Assembly: GCA_035295985.1 (NCBI GenBank)
Contig: DATHBT010000077.1
Location: 1-15,382 of the forward strand
DNA: 15,382 nt
Direction of reading: 5' to 3'
Source: JAIVGV01 sp035295985
GTDB lineage: Bacteria > Acidobacteriota > Blastocatellia > Pyrinomonadales > Pyrinomonadaceae
Shown here: positions 5,385 through 15,245 of the stretch, in pieces
Layout of the letters: each line of letters opens with the position of its first letter
Position numbering within the stretch: position 1 is the first letter of the stretch
The notes under the pieces: model-generated
Databases searched by the model: none
Told to the model about the DNA's origin: nothing
Seen by the model: only the letters and a program-made list of their open reading frames with translations
Program-made: the position numbers and the translations under genes

Positions 5385-7922
5385 ATGACGCTCCCCGCCG
5401 GCACAAGAATCGGCCGCTACGAAGTGCGCTCGCTCCTGGGAGCGGGCGGGATGGGCGAGGTCTATCTGGCGCAGGACGCGGAGCTGCACCGCCCCGTCGC
5501 GCTGAAAATACTGCCGGCCGAGGTGGCCGAGGACACGCGGCGGATGCACCGCTTCAAGATCGAGGCGCGCGCCGCCGCCGCGCTCAACCACCCGAACATC
5601 GCGCACGTTTACGAGGTGGGCGAATCCCGCGGCATCCACTTCATCGCGATGGAGCTGATCGACGGCCAGACCCTGCGCGAGTGCTTGCGCGCCGGAAACG
5701 CCGACCTGCCGAAGCTCTTGCGCTACCTGCAACACGCGGCCGAGGGGCTGGCGAAGGCGCACGCGGCCGGCATCGTCCACCGCGATCTCAAGCCGGACAA
5801 CGTCATGATCACGCGCGACGGCTTCGCCAAGGTGCTCGACTTCGGCGTGGCGAAGCTGGTCGAGCCGCCGCAGGGGGCGGCGACGCGCGAGGCGGGCGAC
5901 GCCGTGACCGTCGCGATGGAGCAGCACTCGCGGCCGGGCTTCGTCGTCGGCACGGCCGGCTACATGTCGCCCGAGCAGGCCCGGGGGCAGACCGGCGAGA
6001 TCGATCACCGCTCCGACATCTTCTCGTTCGGCTGCATCCTCTACGAGGCGGCCACCGGTCAAATGGCCTTCGCCGGCACGGACGCTATCGACTCCCTCAA
6101 CAGGATCATCCGCGAGACGCCAGCGCCGCTCCACACCTTACGGCCCGACCTGCCGGCCGAACTCCAGAAGATCGTGCGGCGGTGTCTGGAGAAGGAGCCG
6201 GACGAGCGTTACCAGTCGATCAAGGACGTGGCGATTGAACTGAAGGAGCTGCGGCGCGGGATGGAGGCGGGCGCCGGAACCGCGACCGCGGCCCACGCCG
6301 ACGGCGCGTTCGCGACGCGCGCCGACACGCTGCACCCTTCGTCGCAGACCTCCGCCGCGGCGGCCGACACTTCGCCGCCGCATTCGTCGCACACGACGCA
6401 CCCGACGGGCGGCGGCCACCTCGTCGGCGAGATCAGGCAGCACAAGACGGCCGCCGCGCTCGTCGCCGTCGTCCTACTATTCGCGATCGTCGTCGGCGTT
6501 GCCGGGTTACGCGCTTACCTGCGCGCGCGGGACGCGGACGCGGCCATCGATTCCATCGCAGTCCTGCCGTTCGTCAACCAGAACGACGATCCCGAAATGG
6601 AGTACCGCTCCGACGGGTTGACCGAAAGCATCATCAACAGCCTCGCGCAAATTCCGAACCTCAAAGTGATCGCCCGCAGCAGTGTCTTCCGCTACAAGGG
6701 CCGGACAGTCGATCCGCTCGCCGCGGGCCGCGAGCTGGGCGTGCGCGCGGTGCTGACGGGCCGCGTCATGCAGCGCGGCGACGATCTCGCCATCAGCACG
6801 GAACTGCTCGACGTGCGCGAGAACAAGCAGCTCTGGGGAGAGCAGTACAACCAGCGCGTCTCCGATCTGCTCACCGTGCAGCGCGCCATCGCCACGCAGA
6901 TTTCCGGCAACCTGCGGTTGAAGCTGACGGGCGCGGACGAGAGCCGCGTGGGCAAGCACTACACGGACAGCCCCGAGGCCTACCAGCTCTACCTCAAGGG
7001 CCGCTTCCACTGGAACAAGCGCACGAGGGAGTCTCTGGAAAAGTCCGCCGAGTACCTGAACCAGGCCATCGGGCACGACCCGAACTATGCGCTGGCCTAC
7101 GCGGCGCTGGCCGACACGTGGTTCTCGCGCGGCTGGTACAGGTACGTCGTGCCGAAGGAGGCTTACGAGAGGGCGCGCGCGGCGGCGACGCGGGCCTTGG
7201 AGATCGACGAGAACCTCGCCGAGGGCCACGCGATCCTCGCGGCCGTGAAGAGCGTTTACGACTGGGACTGGCAGGGCGCGGAGCGTGAGTTCAAGCTCGC
7301 CGTCGAGCTGAACCCGAACTACGCCACCGCGCACCAGCGCTACTCGCTCTTCCTGCCCATCACGGGCCGCTTCGACGAGGCCGTGGCCTCGGCCCGCCGC
7401 GCGCGCGAACTCGATCCGCTCTCGCTCCCGATCAACGAGAACGTCGGCGACATACTCTACCTCGCGCGCCGCTACGGCGAGGCCGAGGAGCAGTTACGCA
7501 AGACGCTCGAACTCGACCCGACCTACGACGTGGCCCGCGGCACGCTGGCGAAGGTGTACGAGGCGCGGGGGCGCTACGAGGAGGCGCTCGACCTGCGCTT
7601 GGCGAGCGCGCCGCCCGAGACGGCGGCCGAGATCAGGGGCATCTTCGCCGCGTCGGGCATCAAGGGCGTCTGGCGGCACTGGCTTAACCAGCGGCTGGAG
7701 CGCGCCAAGCGCGAGTACGTCTCGCCGGCCGACATCGCCCTCTTCTACGCGCGCCTCGGCGAGCGCGACGAGGCCTTCGCCTGGCTCGAAAGGGCTATGC
7801 AGGAGCGCTCCATCCTCTTCAACTACCTCGCGGCGGACGCCCGCTTCGACAACCTGCGCCCCGACCCGCGCTTCGCCGAACTGCTCGGCCGCGTCGGCCT
7901 CCGGCCGCTGGACGCGAAGTGA
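5385..7922 (+). CDS. Membrane Ser/Thr protein kinase with TolB-N-like and TPR sensor region
   Basis: 845 residues. The cytoplasmic Hanks-type kinase domain spans about 11-290: glycine-rich loop GAGGMGEVY (19-27), ATP lysine Lys41, helix-C Glu60, catalytic HRDLKPDN (Asp134), DFG at 152-154, and activation-segment end GYMSPEQ. All catalytic residues are present, so it should be active. A Ser/Thr/His/Pro-rich linker (about 295-350) precedes one transmembrane helix (about 354-376). Beyond it lie a TolB-N-like domain (about 387-515, SIAVLPFVNQNDDPEMEYRS onward, COG5616 type) and tetratricopeptide-like helical repeats (from about 528 to the end). This is a familiar acidobacterial architecture; the outer half probably binds proteins or senses envelope state. 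The start is chosen because MTLPAGT aligns with the starts of the next two kinases; no clear Shine-Dalgarno sequence is seen. It is the first gene of a three-kinase operon, 28 nt ahead of the second. Confidence 0.92.
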   Translation: MTLPAGTRIGRYEVRSLLGAGGMGEVYLAQDAELHRPVALKILPAEVAEDTRRMHRFKIEARAAAALNHPNIAHVYEVGESRGIHFIAMELIDGQTLRECLRAGNADLPKLLRYLQHAAEGLAKAHAAGIVHRDLKPDNVMITRDGFAKVLDFGVAKLVEPPQGAATREAGDAVTVAMEQHSRPGFVVGTAGYMSPEQARGQTGEIDHRSDIFSFGCILYEAATGQMAFAGTDAIDSLNRIIRETPAPLHTLRPDLPAELQKIVRRCLEKEPDERYQSIKDVAIELKELRRGMEAGAGTATAAHADGAFATRADTLHPSSQTSAAAADTSPPHSSHTTHPTGGGHLVGEIRQHKTAAALVAVVLLFAIVVGVAGLRAYLRARDADAAIDSIAVLPFVNQNDDPEMEYRSDGLTESIINSLAQIPNLKVIARSSVFRYKGRTVDPLAAGRELGVRAVLTGRVMQRGDDLAISTELLDVRENKQLWGEQYNQRVSDLLTVQRAIATQISGNLRLKLTGADESRVGKHYTDSPEAYQLYLKGRFHWNKRTRESLEKSAEYLNQAIGHDPNYALAYAALADTWFSRGWYRYVVPKEAYERARAAATRALEIDENLAEGHAILAAVKSVYDWDWQGAEREFKLAVELNPNYATAHQRYSLFLPITGRFDEAVASARRARELDPLSLPINENVGDILYLARRYGEAEEQLRKTLELDPTYDVARGTLAKVYEARGRYEEALDLRLASAPPETAAEIRGIFAASGIKGVWRHWLNQRLERAKREYVSPADIALFYARLGERDEAFAWLERAMQERSILFNYLAADARFDNLRPDPRFAELLGRVGLRPLDAK

Positions 7923-7950
7923 GCGGCGCGGCGTCGCAGACCATCAGCGC

Positions 7951-10695
7951 ATGACCCTCGAAGCCGGAACACTCCTGGGCCGCTACGAGATCAGGTCGCT
8001 CCTCGGCGCGGGCGGCATGGGCGAGGTCTATCGCGCGTTCGATCCGAAGCTCGGACGCGAAGTGGCGATCAAGGTTCTGCCCGGTCAGTTCGCGGCCGAG
8101 GCAGACCGCCTCGCGCGCTTCGAGCGCGAGGCCCGCGCCGCGGGCGCGCTCAACCACCCGAACGTCCTCGCCATCCACGACGTGGAGGCGGACGGCGGCG
8201 CGCCCTTCGTCGTCTCCGAGCTGCTCGAAGGGCAGACGTTGCGCGCGCAGTTGGGGGGCGGCGCGCTCCCGCTGCGCAAGGCGCTCGACTACGCCGCGCA
8301 GATCGCGCGGGGGCTGGCCGCCGCCCACGAGAAGGGAATCGTCCATCGCGATCTCAAGCCGGATAACCTCTTCGTCACCGCCGACGGGCGCGTGAAGATT
8401 CTCGACTTCGGGCTGGCGAAGCTGATGGAAGCGGACGGCGACGGCGCGCGCACCGATTTGCCGACGCGGCGCGCGCAGACCGCCTCGGGCGAGGTGATGG
8501 GCACGGTCGGCTACATGTCGCCGGAGCAGTTGCGGGGGCGGGCGGTTGACGCGCGCACGGACATCTTCTCCTTCGGTGCGGTGCTCTACGAGATGCTGTC
8601 GGGCCGGCGCGCGTTCCACGGCGAGTCGGCGGCCGACACGATCAGCGCGATCCTGCGGGAAGACCCGCCGGAGTTCGCCGCGACGGGCCGGCAGGTCAAC
8701 CCCGAACTCGAACGCATCGTCCGCCGCTGCCTCGAGAAGAGCCGCGAGGAGCGCTACCACTCGGCGAGCGATCTGGCCTTCGCCATCGAGTCGCTTTCGG
8801 GTGCGCACACTACCGCCGCGCCGACGGCTTCACAGACTTCGTCCGCGTCGCAGCCGACGCTACAACACGCGACGGCCGCGAACGCTGGAGCCGCGACGGG
8901 CAGGCTGCGCCGTCTGCCGCTCGAACGCGCGGGCTGGATCGCGGCGGGCCTGCTGTTAGTCTCCACCCTCGCGCTCGCCCTCCTGTACTTCCGGCGCGCC
9001 GAGCCGCGCGCCGAGACGATGCGCTTCACCCTGCCCGTGCCGGACGGGGCGATCTACGGCGACTCGCTCGCGCTCTCGCCCGACGGGAGCCGCCTCGCTT
9101 TCGTCGCCATCGGCGGTGCGGGCCTCCCCTCGCTCTGGGTGCGCGCGCTCGATTCGGTCAGCGCGCGTGAGCTGCCCGGCACAGAAGGCGCGGCGTTCCC
9201 CTTCTGGTCGCCCGACGGCCGCTCCCTCGGATTCTTCGCGGGCAACAAGCTCAAGAAGATCGACGCCGCGGGCGGGCCGGCGCAGACCGTGGCCGACGCC
9301 TCCTCCGAGGCGCGCGGCGGCTCATGGGGCGCGGACGGGACGATTCTCTTCGCCCCCACCTTCACGTCACCGCTCTACCGCGTCCCGGCCGCGGGCGGCG
9401 CGGCGGAGCCGGCGACGGAGCTGGACGAGGCCCGCAAGCTCACCTCACACCGCTGGCCCCACTTCCTGCCGGGCGGGCGGCACTTCCTCTACTTCGCGCG
9501 CTCCCCACAGAAAGAGGCGGAAGGGATTTACGTCGGGTCGCTCTGCTCGAAGGAAGGGAAGCTTCTTCTCAACACCAACCTGCTCGCGGCCTACGCCCCG
9601 GCCGCGACGGGCGGCGAAGGGTACGTGCTCTTCATGCGCGGCCGGACGCTGGTGGCCCAGCCGTTCGACGCGGGGAGGCTCGAACTCTCCGGCGATCCGG
9701 TCGTGGTCGCCGAAGGCGTGCTGGCCTTCCCCGGCGAGGGCGGCCCCACGGCCTACGCCGCCTTCACGGCCTCGGCGAACGGCCGCCTCGCGTACCTCTC
9801 CGGCAATCCTTCGCAGGTGCAGATGGGCTGGTACGACCGCTCGGGAAACCTCCTCGGGACGCTCGGCCAGCCGGGGACGTACCACGAACCCGCGCTGTCG
9901 CCCGACGGCAGGAGGATCGCGCTGGGGCGCGGGGAAAACGACTCGCACGACATCTGGCTGGTTGACGCCGCGCGGGGGACGCCGACGAGGTTCACTTTCG
10001 AGCCGGCGGCGGACGTGTCCCCCGTCTGGTCGCCGGACGGCAGCCGCGTCGCCTTCGCCTCGATGCGCGGCGGCAAGTTCGAAATCTACCAGAAGCTTTC
10101 GAACGGCGCGGGCGGCGACGAGCTGCTGCTCAAGACGGAGCACAACTCCTTCCCCGACTCCTGGACGCCCGACGGCCGCCTCCTCATCTACGAGACCGAG
10201 CAGCCGCAGACGAGATTCGACCTCTACGTCCTGCCCCTGGATGGCGACCGCCAGCCCCGCGCGTTCCTCAACTCGGAGTTCAACGAGACACACTCGCAGC
10301 TTTCGCCCGACGGGCGCTTCGTCGCCTACGTCTCGGACGAGTCGGGGCGGGCCGAGGTTTACGTCCGCAGCTTCCCCGATCCGGGCGGCAAGTGGCAGGT
10401 CTCGACCGCGGGCGGCGACCAGCCGCAGTGGCGGCGCGACGGCCGGGAGCTTTTCTACATCGCGCCGGACAAAAAACTGATGTCCGTGCCGGTGCGGCCG
10501 GGCGCGTCTTTCGAGTCCGACCACCCGGCCGCCCTGTTCGCCACGCGCCTCCCGACGATTGGCCTGACCGACGACAGGAACCACTTCTTCCCCGCCCCCG
10601 ACGGGCAGCGGTTCCTGCTCAACAGCCTCGTCGAGGGCGGCGACACGCAGCCGCTCACGCTCGTCCTCAACTGGGCCGCCGGACTGAAACAATGA
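7951..10695 (+). CDS. Membrane Ser/Thr protein kinase with a PD40/TolB-like beta-propeller
   Basis: 914 residues. The kinase domain (about 11-284) has GAGGMGEVY (19-27), Lys41, Glu60, HRDLKPDN with Asp134, DFG at 152-154 and GYMSPEQ. It is complete and nearly colinear with the previous kinase. A Thr/Ser/Ala-rich linker (about 285-325) leads to a transmembrane helix (about 328-347). The remainder is a predicted extracytoplasmic propeller with repeated S-P-D-G-x-x-hydrophobic-A/F units, for example LALSPDGSRLAF (about 373-384), FWSPDGRSLGFF (about 418-429), and later VWSPDGSRVAFAS and LSPDGRFVAYVSDESGRAEV. The final module (SFPDPGGKWQVSTAGGDQPQ onward) is common in such kinases. Propellers of this type bind proteins or peptidoglycan-associated partners, but the ligand is unknown. 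Its stop overlaps the next start (ATGA), so the genes are translationally coupled. Confidence 0.92.
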   Translation: MTLEAGTLLGRYEIRSLLGAGGMGEVYRAFDPKLGREVAIKVLPGQFAAEADRLARFEREARAAGALNHPNVLAIHDVEADGGAPFVVSELLEGQTLRAQLGGGALPLRKALDYAAQIARGLAAAHEKGIVHRDLKPDNLFVTADGRVKILDFGLAKLMEADGDGARTDLPTRRAQTASGEVMGTVGYMSPEQLRGRAVDARTDIFSFGAVLYEMLSGRRAFHGESAADTISAILREDPPEFAATGRQVNPELERIVRRCLEKSREERYHSASDLAFAIESLSGAHTTAAPTASQTSSASQPTLQHATAANAGAATGRLRRLPLERAGWIAAGLLLVSTLALALLYFRRAEPRAETMRFTLPVPDGAIYGDSLALSPDGSRLAFVAIGGAGLPSLWVRALDSVSARELPGTEGAAFPFWSPDGRSLGFFAGNKLKKIDAAGGPAQTVADASSEARGGSWGADGTILFAPTFTSPLYRVPAAGGAAEPATELDEARKLTSHRWPHFLPGGRHFLYFARSPQKEAEGIYVGSLCSKEGKLLLNTNLLAAYAPAATGGEGYVLFMRGRTLVAQPFDAGRLELSGDPVVVAEGVLAFPGEGGPTAYAAFTASANGRLAYLSGNPSQVQMGWYDRSGNLLGTLGQPGTYHEPALSPDGRRIALGRGENDSHDIWLVDAARGTPTRFTFEPAADVSPVWSPDGSRVAFASMRGGKFEIYQKLSNGAGGDELLLKTEHNSFPDSWTPDGRLLIYETEQPQTRFDLYVLPLDGDRQPRAFLNSEFNETHSQLSPDGRFVAYVSDESGRAEVYVRSFPDPGGKWQVSTAGGDQPQWRRDGRELFYIAPDKKLMSVPVRPGASFESDHPAALFATRLPTIGLTDDRNHFFPAPDGQRFLLNSLVEGGDTQPLTLVLNWAAGLKQ

Positions 10696-13496
10696 CTCTC
10701 GCAGCGGGCACACGCATCGGGCGCTACGAAGTCCGCGAGATGATCGGCGCGGGCGGGATGGGCGAGGTTTATCTCGCGCGCGACACGGAGCTGCGGCGGC
10801 AGGTGGCGCTGAAGTTCCTGCCGGCCGAAGTCGCCGCCGACCCCAGACGCCTGGAGCGGTTCGAGCGCGAGGCGCAGGCCGCGTCCGCCCTGAACCACCC
10901 GAACATCATCACCGTCCACGACGTGGGGAAGACGGAGGACGGGCGGCGCTTCTTCGCGACCGAGTTCGTCGAGGGCGCGACGCTGCGCGAGCACGTGAAG
11001 TCGCGCCGGCTCAAGCTCGGCGAGGTGCTCGACATAGCCGCGCAGATCGCCGGCGCGCTCGTCGAGGCCCACGCGCACGACATCGTCCACCGCGACATCA
11101 AGCCCGAGAACGTGATGGTCAGGCGCGACGGCTACGTCAAAGTCCTAGACTTCGGCCTCGCCAAGCTGACGGGCGGCCCCTCTTCCGGCGTTGACCCGGA
11201 GGCCGCCACGCAGGCGCTCGCCGTCACGGACGCGGGCGCCGTGATGGGGACGGTCGCCTACATGTCGCCGGAGCAGGCGGCCGGCCGCGAGGTGGACGCG
11301 CGCACGGACGTGTGGTCGCTCGGCGTCGTCCTCTACGAGATGCTGACCGGGCAACTGCCCTTCCGCGGCAGGACGCCGAACCACGTCATCGTCGCGATAC
11401 AGGACGACGAGCCGCCGCCGCTCTCCGCGCACCTTCCGGAAGCGCCCGACCTGTTGCAGGAGATCGTCTCCGACGCGCTCTCTAAAGACCGCGAGGCGCG
11501 GCTCACCTCTAAACAGATACTCGCGAAGTTGCAGCGGCTCAAGCGGCGGCTCGACTCCGGCGCGCAGCTCGATCACTCGGTCTCGCCCGACTCCGCGGCG
11601 GCGAGCGTTGAAGCGGCGGCGCGCTCGACGCGCTCGCAGCCCGGCTCCACGCAGAGCGGCGCGCACGCGGCCCCGACCGGCGTGGGCGAGACCGTGACCG
11701 CACAGGGGGGCGCGGTCGCGCACGGGCGACGCCCCGTGTGGCTCGCGGCAGCCGCGCTGCTCGCCGCCGTCGCGCTGTCGGGTTTAGGCTACGGCCTCTA
11801 CAGGCTCGCGCGGGGCGGAAAGCCGCAGGCTTCGTCGGCGCGGCAGATGAAGATTTCGCGGCTCGTGACGGGCGTCCCCGACATCGGCGCGGTCTCCGTC
11901 TCGCCGGACGGGAAGTACGTCGCCTACGGCTTTTGGAAAGAAGGGAATGTCAGCCTGCGCGTGAGGCAGGTCTCTACGGGCAGCGACCGTGAGATCGTCG
12001 CCCCGATGGAGTTCGGCGGCCTGCGCGGGACTGCATTCTCGGCCGACGGCGAGCTGGTTTACTACACCTTCACGCACCGCGACACGAATCCGCTGGGCAC
12101 GCTCTACCAGGTGCCCATCATCGGCGGGCGCGAGCCGAAGCGGATTCTCGATCACGTCAGCAGCATCATCAGCTTCGCCCCCGACGGGCGCCGCTTCGCA
12201 TTCGTCCGCAGCTTCGACAGCAGCGGCGAATCGGCCCTCATGGTCGGGAGCATCGAAGGCGGCGAGCCGCGCCAGCTCGCACGCCGCGGCGGCAACGACT
12301 GGTTCGGCGGAGTGCCCGCCTGGTCGCCGGACGGCAAAGTGATCGTCTGCCCCGTCGGCACCGACACCGGCGGCACGCAGTTCACGCTGGTCGAAGTCCC
12401 CGCCGGCGGCGGGGCGGAGAGGCCCGTCACGCCTCACAGGTGGCGCGGCCCGGTTCATCGCCCGAACTGGCTGAAGGACGGCAGCGGCCTCTTCGTCAAC
12501 GCGGAGGAGACGCCGACCAGCCCGACGCAGGTCTGGCACGTCTCGTACCCGGAAGGCGAGGTCAACCGCGTCACCAACGATCTGACCCAGTACGGCTCGT
12601 CGAGCTTCGGCATGACGGCCGACGCCTCGGCCATCGTCACGATCAGCTCGGAGATAGCTTCGAAGGTCTGGGTGGTCGCGCCGAACGAGGACGAGGGCCG
12701 CGCCCGGAAACTGACCGACGGGAAGAACGACGGGCAGGCGGGCATCGACTGGACGCCCGACGGCCGCGTGGTTTACGTCGCCAGGGCCGGCGAGCGCACG
12801 GACGTTTGGATCACGAACGCCGACGGGACGGGGCGAAAGCAACTCACCGCGAACGACGACCTCGAGTTCGGCGTCAGCGTCTCGCCCGACGGCCGCCACG
12901 TCGCCTTCTCTTCCATCGTCGCGGGCGGGCTGCCGCACGTCTGGCGGATGGACGCCGACGGCGGCAACGCGGTGCAGCTCACCGGCGGCGAATTCGGCGA
13001 CGCCGAGCCGTTCTGGTCGCCCGACGGGCAATGGGTCTTTTTCAACTCGTGGAGGTCGGGCAAGTTTAGGCTGTGGAGGGTGTCGGCCGACGGGGGCGAG
13101 CCCGCGCAGGTCAGCGACCTCGCCTTCAACGCCCGGAGGTTTCTGCCCGGCGGGGAATTGATCTTCGGCTCCTACTACGACGAGCAGGTGAAGCCGCCTC
13201 GCTGGCGAGCGGCAATGTTCTCACCTCAGTCCGCCCAGCTCGTTAAGGTGTTCGACACGCCACCCAGAACGGCCGCGTGGGACATGTCAGACGAGCGGAC
13301 GCTCGTCAACGCCGAGGTCGGCAGCGACGGGGACAACCTCTGGGCGCGGCCCGTCGAAGGCGGCGCGCCCCGGCAACTGACCCGCTTCACCGGGGAGCGA
13401 ATCTTCAGGTTCGTCCCCTCGCGCGACGGCAGGCGGTTCGCCGTCGCCCGCGGCGTCACCTCGGCCGACATCATCCTCATCAAAGATTTCAGGTAG
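10692..13496 (+). CDS. Membrane Ser/Thr protein kinase with a PD40/TolB-like beta-propeller
   Basis: 934 residues from the ATG at 10692. The frame stays open 300 nt further upstream, but that part lies out of frame inside the previous gene. The internal start gives MTLAAGTRIGRYEV, matching both sister kinases, and makes an ATGA stop-start overlap. The kinase domain (about 11-285) has GAGGMGEVY (19-27), Lys41, Glu60, HRDIKPEN with Asp135, DFG at 153-155 and AYMSPEQ. A polar linker (about 290-345) and a transmembrane helix (about 349-370) follow. The outer half is a beta-propeller with SPDG units (VSVSPDGKYVAYGF about 401-414, FAPDGRRFAFV, WSPDGKVIVC, TPDGRVVYVA, VSPDGRHVAFSS, FWSPDGQWVFFNS). 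It is the last gene of the kinase operon. Its stop codon lies inside a 7-bp inverted repeat that adjoins the nadE promoter region. Confidence 0.92.
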   Translation: MTLAAGTRIGRYEVREMIGAGGMGEVYLARDTELRRQVALKFLPAEVAADPRRLERFEREAQAASALNHPNIITVHDVGKTEDGRRFFATEFVEGATLREHVKSRRLKLGEVLDIAAQIAGALVEAHAHDIVHRDIKPENVMVRRDGYVKVLDFGLAKLTGGPSSGVDPEAATQALAVTDAGAVMGTVAYMSPEQAAGREVDARTDVWSLGVVLYEMLTGQLPFRGRTPNHVIVAIQDDEPPPLSAHLPEAPDLLQEIVSDALSKDREARLTSKQILAKLQRLKRRLDSGAQLDHSVSPDSAAASVEAAARSTRSQPGSTQSGAHAAPTGVGETVTAQGGAVAHGRRPVWLAAAALLAAVALSGLGYGLYRLARGGKPQASSARQMKISRLVTGVPDIGAVSVSPDGKYVAYGFWKEGNVSLRVRQVSTGSDREIVAPMEFGGLRGTAFSADGELVYYTFTHRDTNPLGTLYQVPIIGGREPKRILDHVSSIISFAPDGRRFAFVRSFDSSGESALMVGSIEGGEPRQLARRGGNDWFGGVPAWSPDGKVIVCPVGTDTGGTQFTLVEVPAGGGAERPVTPHRWRGPVHRPNWLKDGSGLFVNAEETPTSPTQVWHVSYPEGEVNRVTNDLTQYGSSSFGMTADASAIVTISSEIASKVWVVAPNEDEGRARKLTDGKNDGQAGIDWTPDGRVVYVARAGERTDVWITNADGTGRKQLTANDDLEFGVSVSPDGRHVAFSSIVAGGLPHVWRMDADGGNAVQLTGGEFGDAEPFWSPDGQWVFFNSWRSGKFRLWRVSADGGEPAQVSDLAFNARRFLPGGELIFGSYYDEQVKPPRWRAAMFSPQSAQLVKVFDTPPRTAAWDMSDERTLVNAEVGSDGDNLWARPVEGGAPRQLTRFTGERIFRFVPSRDGRRFAVARGVTSADIILIKDFR

Positions 13497-13514
13497 CGCC
13501 GCGCGGCGCGCTAC
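13493..13514 (+). terminator. GC hairpin at the end of the kinase operon
   Basis: GTAGCGC (13493-13499) pairs with GCGCTAC (13508-13514) around an 8-nt loop, and the stem includes the third kinase's TAG stop. No T-run follows (AATCGC), so it is not a classical intrinsic terminator. It shares bases with a second stem at 13503-13525, and the two cannot form together. Confidence 0.25.
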
Positions 13515-13525
13515 AATCGCGCCGC
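13503..13525 (+). promoter_or_regulatory. TACAAT box inside an 8-bp palindrome before nadE
   Basis: GCGGCGCG (13503-13510) and CGCGCCGC (13518-13525) are perfect inverted arms around the 7-nt loop CTACAAT. TACAAT at 13512-13517 is a good -10 hexamer. The 12-mer CGCGCTACAATC (13507-13518) is identical to the one before the first kinase (5305-5316). A -35 box is weak (TTCAGG at 13488-13493, 18 nt away). A start near 13524 would give a leader of about 39 nt carrying the nadE ribosome-binding site. Whether it is a promoter, an operator or both cannot be told from one window. Confidence 0.5.
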
Positions 13526-13548
13526 AAAGCTCTCCGACAACATCTCGC

Positions 13549-13555
13549 GGAAGGG
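13549..13555 (+). promoter_or_regulatory. Ribosome-binding site of nadE
   Basis: GGAAGGG lies 7 nt before the ATG at 13563. It is the clearest Shine-Dalgarno sequence in the window. The three kinases and padR lack one, which supports the chosen nadE start. Confidence 0.65.
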
Positions 13556-13562
13556 TTCGACC

Positions 13563-15245
<1,683 letters not shown>

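Noticed and set aside
5179..5388. Small plus-strand frame between padR and the first kinase
   Set aside because: It is Pro/Arg/Ala-rich without any motif, covers the divergent promoter region and overlaps the kinase start.
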